Source: Anaerolineales bacterium
Lineage (GTDB): Bacteria; Chloroflexota; Anaerolineae; Anaerolineales; Villigracilaceae
NCBI GenBank assembly: GCA_020851785.1
Contig: JADZCC010000031.1
Span: 1 to 64,000 of the forward strand
Reading direction: 5' to 3'
Length of the DNA: 64,000 nt
Below, piece after piece: positions 52,200-63,391 of the stretch. The translations under genes were made by a program, and so were the position numbers. Numbering within the stretch: position 1 is the first letter of the stretch; each line of letters starts with the position of its first letter. The notes beneath the pieces are model-generated. The model was not told the origin of the DNA and searched no databases. It saw only the letters and a program-made list of their open reading frames with translations.

Positions 52200-53228
52200 A
52201 TGAATATAAAAACCCCACTCTCCCGCCGCGATTTTCTAAAACTTTCCGCTTCGGGCGCGCTCGGGCTGGCGCTCTCCGAAATGGGCCTATACCGCGCCCT
52301 GGCCGCTCCGCCCGCTTCGCGCGGGCGCATCACCTGGAGCGGCATCCCGCTCTACGACGGACCCTCCTTCAACGCCAAACAACTCAAACTCTTTGGCATT
52401 GATCAAGTCTATGAACTGGAATCCGAAGTCGAAGGCGACGAAGGCTACGGCAACCCCTTCAACAAAACCTGGTATCAAATGGATGGCGGTTACGCCTACT
52501 CCGGCTGGATTCAACCCGTGGAAATTCGCTATAACAAACCGGTCTACCAAATTCCAGAAGCGGGGCAACTCGGCGAAATCACCGTCCCGATTAGCGAAAC
52601 CAGACTGACCCCCTACACGTATGCGAAGAATGGCTATCGCCTGTTTTACGGAACGACGCATTGGGTTAAAAAAGTCATCGTCACTGCGGATGAAAAAAGC
52701 GTCTGGTACGAAATTTATGACCGTCAGGTCCAGAAGTCGTTCTACGTGCCAAGTTATAACCTGCGCCTCATTCCAGACGAGGAACTGACTCTGCTTTCTC
52801 CAAACATTCCCAACGCCGATAAATTAATCCACGTGGATTTGAAGGCCCAACTCGTCACCGCCTTTGAGGGCAATCAGCAGGTTTTTATTTCCCGTTGTTC
52901 CAGCGGCGATAAAGGCTCGCGCACGCCAGTTGGCGAATTTACCACCTATCACAAAGGCCCGTCCGTTCACATGACCAATCAAGGCGATGCAGTCACGAAC
53001 GTCTACGATCTGCCCGGCGTGCCGTGGTGTTCATTCTTCACCGGTTATGGCAACGCCTTTCATGGAACCTACTGGCACAATGATTATGGCCGCCCACGCT
53101 CGCATGGGTGCGTCAACCTGCCGTCTGAGGATGCGAAATGGTTATATCGCTGGAGCCTGCCAAACGTCCCGCCTGCCGCGGATTACGTTCACCTGCCCGG
53201 CGAAGGCACGAAAGTTCAAATCGTTTAA
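52200..53228 (+). CDS. L,D-transpeptidase (YkuD) with Tat signal, second copy
   Basis: A 342-residue paralogue of the preceding gene: twin-arginine signal LSRRDFLKLSASGALGLAL, SH3-like region, and YkuD domain with FHGTYWHNDYGRPRSHGCVNL split as FHGTYWHNDYG and RSHGCVNL (Cys304). The two Tat-type paralogues share the layout and the C-terminal KWLYRW motif, so they arose by tandem duplication. Confidence 0.92.
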   Translation: MNIKTPLSRRDFLKLSASGALGLALSEMGLYRALAAPPASRGRITWSGIPLYDGPSFNAKQLKLFGIDQVYELESEVEGDEGYGNPFNKTWYQMDGGYAYSGWIQPVEIRYNKPVYQIPEAGQLGEITVPISETRLTPYTYAKNGYRLFYGTTHWVKKVIVTADEKSVWYEIYDRQVQKSFYVPSYNLRLIPDEELTLLSPNIPNADKLIHVDLKAQLVTAFEGNQQVFISRCSSGDKGSRTPVGEFTTYHKGPSVHMTNQGDAVTNVYDLPGVPWCSFFTGYGNAFHGTYWHNDYGRPRSHGCVNLPSEDAKWLYRWSLPNVPPAADYVHLPGEGTKVQIV

Positions 53229-53258
53229 TCCAAATTTATTATAGGAGAATGTATCAAA

Positions 53259-53834
53259 ATGAATCCCGCTTTTTCGCCCAATCAATATTTGCTCAAACGT
53301 CAGGTTTTTGCGCTGGCCGGTAAATTTCGCGTGTATGACACCAGCGGCAGATTGCTCTTGTTTAGCGAACAAAAGATGTTTAAACTGCGCGAAGATATTC
53401 GCGTCTATTCCGACGAAACCAAAACGCAGGAGGTGTTGATGATCAAAGCCCGTCAGATCGTGGATTTCTCCGCCGCCTACGATGTGGTGGATAGCTCCAC
53501 GGGCCAAAAGGTGGGCGCGTTAAGGCGCAAGGGGTTGGCTTCCATTTTTCGCGACGAATGGGAAGTATTGGACGTGGGCGATAATGTGGTGGGTAAATTG
53601 TTTGAAGATAGCATGGGGCTGGCGTTGGTACGCCGCCTTTTAAGTAACCTTGTGCCGCAAAATTACGATCTGACTTTTGGAACCAACCGCGTGGCGGACT
53701 ATAAACAAAATTTCAATCCGTTTTCTTATCAACTGAATATTGACTTTAGCATGGACGTCAATAAACAATTGGATCATCGCCTGGGCCTTGCGGCTGGAAT
53801 TTTGCTCGCCGCGGTGGAAGGCAGACAGCAGTAA
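53259..53834 (+). CDS. LURP-one-related (Tubby-like fold) protein
   Basis: A 191-residue protein of the LOR family: YLLKRQVFALAGKFRVYD, LLLFSEQKMFKLREDI, MIKARQIVDFSAAYDVVD, and a hydrophobic C-terminal helix (HRLGLAAGILLAAVEG). The fold is related to Tubby and phospholipid scramblases, and may bind lipid at the membrane. TATAGGAGAA precedes the ATG. It is 30 bp after the last transpeptidase. Confidence 0.82.
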   Translation: MNPAFSPNQYLLKRQVFALAGKFRVYDTSGRLLLFSEQKMFKLREDIRVYSDETKTQEVLMIKARQIVDFSAAYDVVDSSTGQKVGALRRKGLASIFRDEWEVLDVGDNVVGKLFEDSMGLALVRRLLSNLVPQNYDLTFGTNRVADYKQNFNPFSYQLNIDFSMDVNKQLDHRLGLAAGILLAAVEGRQQ

Positions 53835-53840
53835 GCGGCT

Positions 53841-54260
53841 ATGACCCCGCAACCTCTTTTTGCCGGGCTGGTGATTGACGAGGCTGGCCGCGTAGCGGAA
53901 ACAGTTGTAGTGGGCAATGAGCCGTGCTACGTGGTGGACGACTCAGGCTTTCGCCGCCACATCCCCGCCGAACAAATTGACCGCGCCGTGCTCAATCAAA
54001 TGGCGGAGATGATGAAGGGGAGCGAAGACCTGCTCTCGGCTCAGGCCGCCAAAATGCTGGGTCAGGATGACCCCTTCTCCAAAGCCATGATTGAGAATCA
54101 ACTCAAGCATATGGGCCAGCAATTTGACGCGCTCCTGCAGAGCGGCATTCCCGAAGACTTGCGCGCCTATTTGGGCATGATGGGCTTCAAGGTGGTCATC
54201 AATTATCATGGCGAAATTTTGCGCGTGGAGCAACCCGGCGCGGCAGAGGACGAAGAATAA
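53841..54260 (+). CDS. Protein of unknown function following the LURP-one gene
   Basis: A 139-residue acidic protein I do not recognise. The first ~55 residues are beta-rich (FAGLVIDEAGRVAETVVVGNEPCYVVDD), the remainder helical (MAEMMKGSEDLLSAQAAKM...), ending in a Glu/Asp tail. No membrane span. It starts 7 bp after the LURP-one gene and should be co-transcribed. Confidence 0.7.
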   Translation: MTPQPLFAGLVIDEAGRVAETVVVGNEPCYVVDDSGFRRHIPAEQIDRAVLNQMAEMMKGSEDLLSAQAAKMLGQDDPFSKAMIENQLKHMGQQFDALLQSGIPEDLRAYLGMMGFKVVINYHGEILRVEQPGAAEDEE

Positions 54261-54263
54261 GGA

Positions 54264-54310
54264 GAAGGGAGTCCCCTCTCCTTTTGGGAGAGGGTCAGGG
54301 TGAGGGAGTT
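54264..54310. repeat. GGGAGAGGG-type intergenic hairpin
   Basis: The block CCCCTCTCCTTTTGGGAGAG followed by GGTCAGGGTGAGGG forms a short hairpin. Very similar intergenic boxes occur in many unrelated genomes; here there is one copy. Confidence 0.5.
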
Positions 54311-54316
54311 ATAGAA

Positions 54317-54360
54317 TCAAAAAGAGCGGGCTGGTCACAAAACCAGCCCGCTCTTTTTTT
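54317..54360. terminator. Bidirectional terminator
   Basis: A perfect 17-bp stem (AAAAAGAGCGGGCTGGT with its complement) with loop CACAAA and a T-run, between the convergent unknown and plsY-like genes. Confidence 0.9.
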
Positions 54361-54361
54361 G

Positions 54362-55045
54362 TTACTTGGTTTCTTTGGTTTCGTGCCTGGCTTTTAGCCA
54401 GCCGTTTAAACTGTATTTTACAATCCGCTCGTTGCCGGTGAATAATTTTTTCAAATTGGGGCGTAAAGCCCAAATGAGCAACAATTCCGCGCCTACGCCA
54501 AACCAAACGTAAGCCCAGGGCATTAACCCCAGCGAAGCCCGGATGTAGAAGACGATGATCGCAAATAGCGCCACGGCCATCGTGGTGACGGAAGCGATGC
54601 CCACCGTGAAGAAGGTTAACATACCCAAAGGCAGGATGATCAAAAGCGCGCCCGGCCAAATTCCAATGGCGCCGCCCACCGAGGGCGCGCCGCCCGCGCC
54701 GCCGCGTAAACGGAATTTACCGTCCGTGTCGCGTTCTGCCAAAAAGATCGAATAGTTGTGTCCCAAAATAGCGGCCAGCCCGGTCAGCACATGCACGCCA
54801 TAAGCTTCGGGAGAAACCCAACGCGCAATTAACATCCCCACTGCGCCTTTGGCAATATCCAGCATGGCGGTCCCGAAACCGGCCCAAAAACCAGCCGCGC
54901 GCATGGCGTTGGTTCCGCCGGTTCTCCCGCTTTCCACATTGCGGATGTCTTTTCCGGTTTTTAATTTGACGATTAATAGCCCAAAGGGAATTGAGCCGAT
55001 GACATACGAGAGCAGGATAAGCGCAGTGTAAATTACAAATTGCAT
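54362..55045 (-). CDS. PlsY-like glycerol-3-phosphate acyltransferase, divergent
   Basis: A 227-residue membrane protein with about six helices and the PlsY motif layout: YVIGSIPFGLLIVK (motif 1, residues 14-27), GKDIRNVESGRTGGTNAMR (motif 2, 31-49) and AILGHNYSIFL (motif 3). In typical PlsY, motif 2 reads SGNxGATN; here it is SGRTGGTN, and the GGKGVAT loop reads GGAGGAP. The family transfers acyl from acyl-phosphate to glycerol-3-phosphate. The changes raise doubt about substrate. Confidence 0.75.
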   Translation of the reverse strand: MQFVIYTALILLSYVIGSIPFGLLIVKLKTGKDIRNVESGRTGGTNAMRAAGFWAGFGTAMLDIAKGAVGMLIARWVSPEAYGVHVLTGLAAILGHNYSIFLAERDTDGKFRLRGGAGGAPSVGGAIGIWPGALLIILPLGMLTFFTVGIASVTTMAVALFAIIVFYIRASLGLMPWAYVWFGVGAELLLIWALRPNLKKLFTGNERIVKYSLNGWLKARHETKETK

Positions 55046-55142
55046 TGAAACTCCTCAGAATTAAATCTGAATTCTAGAACACGATAACCGCGGGATGGTT
55101 GCTTAATTTGTATAAACTCTTTCATGTAATCGTTGTCTTCTA

Positions 55143-55961
55143 TTATTTGAGGAAGACGGCCAAAACCCAGGCCGCGCCAAGCGTAATCAGCGGGCCAAGC
55201 GTGGCGCGGCGCAGAGGAATATTTTCGACAGTGGTTTTCGTTGAGAACATGGTCAATGCGTAGAGCGGGCCGGTAATGGCCAGGCTAAATTGAATGGGCG
55301 TGAGCGGCCAATAATGCAAGCCCGCGCCGATTTGGGCGCAGACCAGCCCAATGCCCAGGGCCCAGGGGAGATCCCAACGGTCGATTCCATCCAGACGGAG
55401 GATGCGTAAACTAATGATCGTGGCCGTGAAGAATAAGATTGGAACCAGTAAAAACATGCGGATGCCCGAAGCTTTGAGCGCCATGCCCATGGTGAGAAAA
55501 AGGGCGTAAGCCAGGGCGGTTAATCCTGCGCGCGCAAAGGCGTAGCCCGGCGCAGACGGGTCAATGGTAATGTATTCCGCGAGATAGACGCAAACCAGAA
55601 CAAATGCAACGAAGAGAAAACCTGCCCACCAGGTTAACCCGTTGGGGAGCAAGTCCAGCGACGCGCCCAAAACCAGCGTGGTTAAGGTGGGGAGCGCCAG
55701 ATGTTCGAGGTTTGTTTTTTCGCCCAAAGCTGGATGACTGCGCGTGAGCGCATCCATGCCGGTGAATGCGAGGACCGCCGCCAGAGTGGAGAGAACGGCG
55801 CTGAGGGTGAGGGGAAGCGTAAAGTAGAAACCGGGCAGGCTCAGGTTGAGCGTGAGTCCCGGCGTTTGCGCAATGCGGGTAAAGGCGTACGTCAACAAAA
55901 CCGAGGCGATTAAGATTCCAACTCGATCTGAATTGGGTAGGTAGGAGCGGCTGGCAGGCAT
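55143..55961 (-). CDS. Polytopic membrane protein of unknown function
   Basis: A 272-residue protein with about nine predicted helices (VGILIASVLLTYAF, FTLPLTLSAVLSTLAAVLAF, and so on), no recognised catalytic motif. A -10 box TACAAT lies six bases before the ATG at 55961, so the transcript is probably leaderless. Divergent from the next membrane gene. Longer upstream starts are possible but lie inside the promoter. Confidence 0.75.
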   Translation of the reverse strand: MPASRSYLPNSDRVGILIASVLLTYAFTRIAQTPGLTLNLSLPGFYFTLPLTLSAVLSTLAAVLAFTGMDALTRSHPALGEKTNLEHLALPTLTTLVLGASLDLLPNGLTWWAGFLFVAFVLVCVYLAEYITIDPSAPGYAFARAGLTALAYALFLTMGMALKASGIRMFLLVPILFFTATIISLRILRLDGIDRWDLPWALGIGLVCAQIGAGLHYWPLTPIQFSLAITGPLYALTMFSTKTTVENIPLRRATLGPLITLGAAWVLAVFLK

Positions 55962-55967
55962 GTGCGG

Positions 55968-55973
55968 ATTGTA
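55968..55973 (-). promoter_or_regulatory. -10 box 6 nt before a membrane protein start
   Basis: TACAAT on the minus strand, followed by CCGCAC and the ATG at 55961. Confidence 0.5.
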
Positions 55974-56021
55974 CCCTGTGGCGCATGGGGAAATCAAGCG
56001 GTATGGTAGAATCAACAGGTT

Positions 56022-59008
<2,987 letters not shown>

Positions 59009-59010
59009 CC

Positions 59011-59045
59011 AAAAAAATCCGCTGAAAGTTCAGCGGATTTTTTTA
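59011..59045 (+). terminator. Terminator of gyrB
   Basis: A hairpin (AAATCCGCTGAA with TTCAGCGGATTT, loop AG or AAG) followed by TTTTTAT directly after the gyrB stop. Confidence 0.85.
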
Positions 59046-59075
59046 TATCTGTTTTTTTTATTCGCACTGCATACC

Positions 59076-59104
59076 TTGACCAATCCCTCTGTTGGGAATA
59101 TCCT
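59076..59104 (+). promoter_or_regulatory. Promoter of the trypsin-like protease gene
   Basis: The -35 TTGACC (59076-59081) and -10 TATCCT (59099-59104) are 17 bp apart; an AAGGAG ribosome site follows before the ATG at 59134. Confidence 0.65.
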
Positions 59105-59133
59105 ATGGGAAACCCGTTGATTGAAGGAGAACA

Positions 59134-60891
59134 ATGAAAAAAATTAAGAGAGTTCTTCCCCTAACCATCCTGACTATGATGATTCTCGCGACGTTATATG
59201 GTTCGCCGTCACGACAAGCCCATGCTCAGGATTTTCAGGATGTTGCCACCCCAACTCCGGAAGAAGAACCCAGGATCGTTGGCGGCGGTCCAGCCACCCC
59301 GGGCGAATGGCCGTGGCAGGTGGCTCTGGTGGGGGGCGATGCCGCTAACCTTTATGACGGTCAATTTTGCGGCGGCTCTTTAATTGCTCCGGGCTGGGCG
59401 TTGACGGCCGCACATTGTGTAACTGAGGATAACGGCGACCAATCTTTAGCTTCCAGTTTGGACGTGGTTGCGGGGATTTATGATTTAGCTTCGGGCGTTG
59501 GTTATCAACGCCGCGATGTCACCCAAATCATTCGTCATCCGAGCTACAACGCCTCAACGCTGGACAACGATTTAGCGCTCCTGCGCCTTTCCGCTCCAGT
59601 GACGCTTGGCGGAAGTGGGGCAGAGAAGACCGCCACGATCCCATTAGCTTCAGCTTCCAGCGGCTCCTTTGAATCTCAATCTGCTTGGACAACAGGATGG
59701 GGAAAAATTCAAGTTACGCCCAGTAATATGTGGAGTCCGCAACTTTATGAAGTCAGCGTCCCAGTCCTGCCTAACGCAACCTGTTCGTGGTTTTGGGGCA
59801 ATAACATTAATCAAAACAATATTTGCGCGGGATACGCAGACGGTAAAGATTCCTGTAGCGGTGATTCGGGCGGCCCGTTGGTCATTAACCTTTCCGGTAC
59901 TTGGACGTTGGTGGGAATTGTTTCGTCTGGTTCAGGGAATTGCGGAAGCGCCCCGGGCATTTATACGCGCGTTTCTCAATACACCTCTTGGGTGGACGGA
60001 TTCATGAATGCGACGATTACGCGCGCCAACCCCAACCCAAACAGCGCAACTTCCGTAAGTTATATGATCACCTTTCCGGATAGCGTCACCGGCGTGGATG
60101 TAACTGATTTTACGCTGGTGACGAGCGGCTTGTCCGGCTCCTCAATTAGCGGCGTGAGCGGCAGTGGCGCCAGCTACGCCGTGACCGTTGCAGTGGGTAG
60201 CGGAGATGGCACGCTCCGTTTAGATCTCCTGGAGGATGGCTCAATTTTAGATAGCTACGCCAGTCCGGTTGGATATGGTCATGGTGTAGCAGGCGAAACC
60301 TACACCATTAAAAGCATCTCCAACCTTTCCGCTCCCGCCTTGCGTTCTCCGCGCACCGCTTCGCTTCTAAATAACCCACAACCCACTTTTCAGTGGACGA
60401 AAGTCACAGGCGCGCAAAGCTATGAAATTGAATTTGCTACTGACGCCGCTTTTACGCTCAATGTGAACAATGTAACCAGCCTGACTGGAACTTCTTATAC
60501 GCCCGGCTCTGCGCTCGGCGATGGAACGTATTATTGGCGTATGCGCGCTTATAATACCGGAGGGAACCCGGGCCGGTGGAGTTCGGCCCGAACCTTTACG
60601 GTGGATGTAACCGCTCCTGTCGCCCCGCTTCCGATCTCGCCTGCGGGAAGCGTTACCAAGCGTTCGCTGACTTTTTCCTGGCAGGCGTCTCCCTCGGCGG
60701 TGTCGTATCAATTTATGTATGATAACGACTCGGATTGTAGCTCGCCAACCTACTTGAAGATCATCGCCAAAACTGCGATCCGTCCGCCAGCCATGCGCAA
60801 TGGAACCTATTACTGGTGTGTGCGGGCGAAAGACGCCGCTGGAAATTGGAGCGCACTTTCCTCCCCGGTCACCTTGACGATTGCCCCATAA
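59134..60891 (+). CDS. Secreted trypsin-like serine protease with C-terminal beta domains
   Basis: A 585-residue exported protein. Signal peptide 1-31 (cut near AHA-QD), a short propeptide, then a chymotrypsin-fold S1A domain beginning at Ile48 after Arg47 (RIVGG, the zymogen activation site). Triad: His94 (TAAHC), Asp146 (DNDLALL) and Ser245 (GDSGGP); Asp239 at the base of the pocket predicts cleavage after Arg or Lys. Cys pairs match eukaryotic trypsins. A Ser/Gly/Val-rich beta domain (~293-380) and two FN3-like modules (~395-585) follow, probably for binding polymer or cell surface. It ends in VTLTIAP without an anchor. Confidence 0.92.
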   Translation: MKKIKRVLPLTILTMMILATLYGSPSRQAHAQDFQDVATPTPEEEPRIVGGGPATPGEWPWQVALVGGDAANLYDGQFCGGSLIAPGWALTAAHCVTEDNGDQSLASSLDVVAGIYDLASGVGYQRRDVTQIIRHPSYNASTLDNDLALLRLSAPVTLGGSGAEKTATIPLASASSGSFESQSAWTTGWGKIQVTPSNMWSPQLYEVSVPVLPNATCSWFWGNNINQNNICAGYADGKDSCSGDSGGPLVINLSGTWTLVGIVSSGSGNCGSAPGIYTRVSQYTSWVDGFMNATITRANPNPNSATSVSYMITFPDSVTGVDVTDFTLVTSGLSGSSISGVSGSGASYAVTVAVGSGDGTLRLDLLEDGSILDSYASPVGYGHGVAGETYTIKSISNLSAPALRSPRTASLLNNPQPTFQWTKVTGAQSYEIEFATDAAFTLNVNNVTSLTGTSYTPGSALGDGTYYWRMRAYNTGGNPGRWSSARTFTVDVTAPVAPLPISPAGSVTKRSLTFSWQASPSAVSYQFMYDNDSDCSSPTYLKIIAKTAIRPPAMRNGTYYWCVRAKDAAGNWSALSSPVTLTIAP

Positions 60892-60910
60892 ACAGTTCCA
60901 GCCAACTTAA

Positions 60911-60950
60911 CTAAAAAAGAGCGGGCCTTTGGTCCGCTCTTTTTGCTTTG
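60911..60950. terminator. Terminator between protease and ABC-F genes
   Basis: AAAAAGAGCGGGCC and GGTCCGCTCTTTTT form a hairpin with a short loop, between two convergent genes. Confidence 0.85.
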
Positions 60951-60977
60951 ATTTGTACAGCGCAACAGCCGGAAATT

Positions 60978-62999
60978 TTACCCTTGCAGGCCTTCCCACT
61001 CCGCCAGTTTGACGTCCATGGCGGCTTGCACGCGATCATATTCTTTGGCCAGTTTAATCACTGCGTCGGCTTCATGCGGCGGGTTGGCCAATTGCGCGCC
61101 AACCTCCGCCAGTTGAGCCTCCAGCCCGGCAATCGTATTTTCCAGTTCCTGAAGTCGCGCCGCCTGACGTTTTTCCTCTTTTGTTTTTCGAGAATCGTTA
61201 TTCGCTATTCGGGAAGCGCTCTTTGACTTTTGACTTTCAACCTGCAAACCGGAACCCTTCTGCGCGGCCATAAACGCTTCGTATTCTTTTTGTTCGCGTT
61301 CAGCGCGCAGTTCGGAATACGTTCCCTTAAACGCGATGAGATGCGCGCCATCCGGCTCAATCTCCCAAATTTGCGTCGCGACTGCATCCACCAGATAGCG
61401 GTCGTGGGTGATTAACAGAATCGTGCCTTGATAATCTTCCAGTACGGCTTCTAAAACTTCCTGCGAGGGAATGTCCAAATGGTTGGTGGGTTCGTCCAGC
61501 AGGAGTAAATTGGTATCCTGCAAAGCCAGTTTGGAGAGCGCCAACCGCCCGCGTTCGCCGCCGGAAAGCATGGAAACTTTTTTATACACATCGTCGCCGC
61601 TGAAGAGATATTTCCCTAAATAATCGCGGATCTGCCCGGGGAGCCAGTTGGGCTTAATCGAATCAATTTCTTCGAGCAGGGTCTTGTTTGGGTCCAGCCC
61701 TTCGTGGGCTTGCGCGAAATAGCCGATCTGTAAACTGGAGCCTAAAATCACTTCGCCTGCCAGCGGCTCAAATTGGCCGAGGATCGTCTTCAAAAACGTG
61801 GATTTTCCCGCGCCGTTCGGGCCAATTAGCGCCGCGCAATCCTGCCTGCGTAGTTCAATGTCCGGCGCTTTGAATAAAAACTTATCGGGAAAGCCAACTT
61901 CCAAATCTTTGGTGCGAATGACCATATCGCCGGAGCGTTTTTCAGAGCCGAGGCGCAAATGCAAATGCGGCAATGTTCGCACAGGCGAACGTAACGCATT
62001 AATCCGCTTGCCCGCTTCTTCCACGCTCATAATTGAAGTGGTGACAGAAATTTCAGCCGCGGTCTCGCTCCATTTTTGGCTCAAGGCCGCTTCAAAACCA
62101 ACCTGCTCAATCGCCTGAATTAAACGCGAGATGCGTTTCAGCTTGCCCTTGGCCTGCAAAACGTTTTGCCCCGCGACGTTCTTGCGGATATACTCCATCT
62201 CTTTATTTAATTTTTCTTTTTCGCTTTCAAAAATTTCCTGCCGGCGGGCCAGCCGTTCTTCGCGTTGCTTTAAGTAGGAACTGTAATTGCCGTTGTAAAT
62301 TTCGTACGCGCCGGGCAACATCTCTACAATGACGTTGCTCACCTTATCCAAAAAGTAACGGTCATGCGAAACGATCACCGCCGCGCCTGCCCACTGATTC
62401 AAATAGCCTTCGAGCCATTCCACGGCGCGAATATCCAAATGGTTGGTGGGTTCGTCGAGCAGGAGAATGTCTGGGTTGGAGAGCAGGAGGCGGGCGAGGA
62501 AGGCCCGGGTGCGCTGTCCGCCGGAGAGGTGATCCAAAGCCAGGGCGTAGTCCGCCGCGTCAAATCCCAAACCGGTCAACACCTGTTTAATGCGCGTTTC
62601 ATAAGTGTAGCCGCCGCGCCGTTCAAAATCCTCCTGCAGTTTGCCGTATTCTTCCAGCGCTGTGTGGTCGGTGGCCATCAATTCTTCGAGACGGTGCATT
62701 TCATTTTGCTGTTTGATTAAATCTTCGAAGACGGCATGACACGCGTCCCAGAGCGTGCCTTGCATTTTGAAATCCGCTTCCTGCGATAAATATCCGCAAC
62801 GGACTCCCTTTGAGCGGGTGACTGACCCCGTCGAGGCTTCGTCTTCGCTGGCCAAGATGCGTAAGAACGTGGTCTTGCCCACGCCGTTGGGACCAACGAT
62901 GCCCAAGCGGGAACCTTTCTCAATGGAAATGTTTAGCCCGCTGAAAATATCGGTTGCGCCATAGGATTTGGCGAGTGAGTTGGTGGTAATGAGTGGCAT
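60978..62999 (-). CDS. ABC-F family ATPase
   Basis: A 673-residue soluble protein with two ATP-binding cassettes: Walker A GPNGVGKTT (36-44) and GPNGAGKST, signatures LSGGQRTR and LSGGERGR, Walker B LLLDEPTNH twice. The inter-domain linker (~240-315) is Lys/Glu-rich and helical, and a C-terminal coiled coil (~590-673) is present, as in Uup and EttA-like proteins. No membrane domain, so it is not a transporter; members act on the ribosome. The subtype is uncertain: the C-terminal coiled coil favours Uup. Confidence 0.9.
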   Translation of the reverse strand: MPLITTNSLAKSYGATDIFSGLNISIEKGSRLGIVGPNGVGKTTFLRILASEDEASTGSVTRSKGVRCGYLSQEADFKMQGTLWDACHAVFEDLIKQQNEMHRLEELMATDHTALEEYGKLQEDFERRGGYTYETRIKQVLTGLGFDAADYALALDHLSGGQRTRAFLARLLLSNPDILLLDEPTNHLDIRAVEWLEGYLNQWAGAAVIVSHDRYFLDKVSNVIVEMLPGAYEIYNGNYSSYLKQREERLARRQEIFESEKEKLNKEMEYIRKNVAGQNVLQAKGKLKRISRLIQAIEQVGFEAALSQKWSETAAEISVTTSIMSVEEAGKRINALRSPVRTLPHLHLRLGSEKRSGDMVIRTKDLEVGFPDKFLFKAPDIELRRQDCAALIGPNGAGKSTFLKTILGQFEPLAGEVILGSSLQIGYFAQAHEGLDPNKTLLEEIDSIKPNWLPGQIRDYLGKYLFSGDDVYKKVSMLSGGERGRLALSKLALQDTNLLLLDEPTNHLDIPSQEVLEAVLEDYQGTILLITHDRYLVDAVATQIWEIEPDGAHLIAFKGTYSELRAEREQKEYEAFMAAQKGSGLQVESQKSKSASRIANNDSRKTKEEKRQAARLQELENTIAGLEAQLAEVGAQLANPPHEADAVIKLAKEYDRVQAAMDVKLAEWEGLQG

Positions 63000-63066
63000 A
63001 GGTAGGTGAGGAGAGATTGAGAAAGGATAATTTGCGGGTGGATTTTAACCCATTAATCAGCATAGC

Positions 63067-63095
63067 TTGACGAAATCGCAGTGAAAGAGTAATAT
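63067..63095 (+). promoter_or_regulatory. Promoter of the second toxin-antitoxin operon
   Basis: -35 TTGACG (63067-63072) and -10 TAATAT (63090-63095), 17 bp apart; expected start near 63102, a leader of about 14 nt. Confidence 0.65.
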
Positions 63096-63117
63096 GTGGT
63101 TACATAGGTGACCACAT
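63094..63117 (+). promoter_or_regulatory. Operator-like palindrome over start site and start codon
   Basis: Arms ATGTGGTTAC and GTGACCACAT pair at 9 of 10 positions with a 4-bp centre. It overlaps the end of the -10 box, the predicted transcript start and the first two bases of the antitoxin ATG, as expected for autorepression by an antitoxin. Confidence 0.6.
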
Positions 63118-63391
63118 GAAACAAAAACAAAAGAAAATGGAAGAAATTGGCATTCGTGAGTTAAAAGCCCGCGCCTCTGACGTTGTCCGAGCCGTGAAAG
63201 AACAACGCGCCCGTTATCTTGTGACGCAACGCGGTAAACCAGTGGCTGTGATTATACCCATGGAGGCTGTTTTACCTGAAAAACAAGATGATGCGCCCTG
63301 GGAGCGCTTAATGGAAATTCGTAAAAAACTTGGAAAAGGTAAAAAGAATAAGAGAAATTCCATAGACATTCTTTCTGAGATGCGCCGATGA
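63116..63391 (+). CDS. Phd/YefM-family antitoxin
   Basis: A 91-residue protein with the Phd/YefM N-terminal DNA-binding pattern (IGIRELKARASDVVRAVKEQRARYLVTQRGKPVAVIIP in pieces: RELKARASDVVRAV, RYLVTQRGKPVAVI) and a basic linker (KKLGKGKKNKR) before a short C-terminal toxin-binding tail. It should neutralise the adjacent toxin and repress its own operon through the palindrome at 63094-63117. It overlaps the toxin start by four bases (ATGA). Confidence 0.88.
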   Translation: MKQKQKKMEEIGIRELKARASDVVRAVKEQRARYLVTQRGKPVAVIIPMEAVLPEKQDDAPWERLMEIRKKLGKGKKNKRNSIDILSEMRR

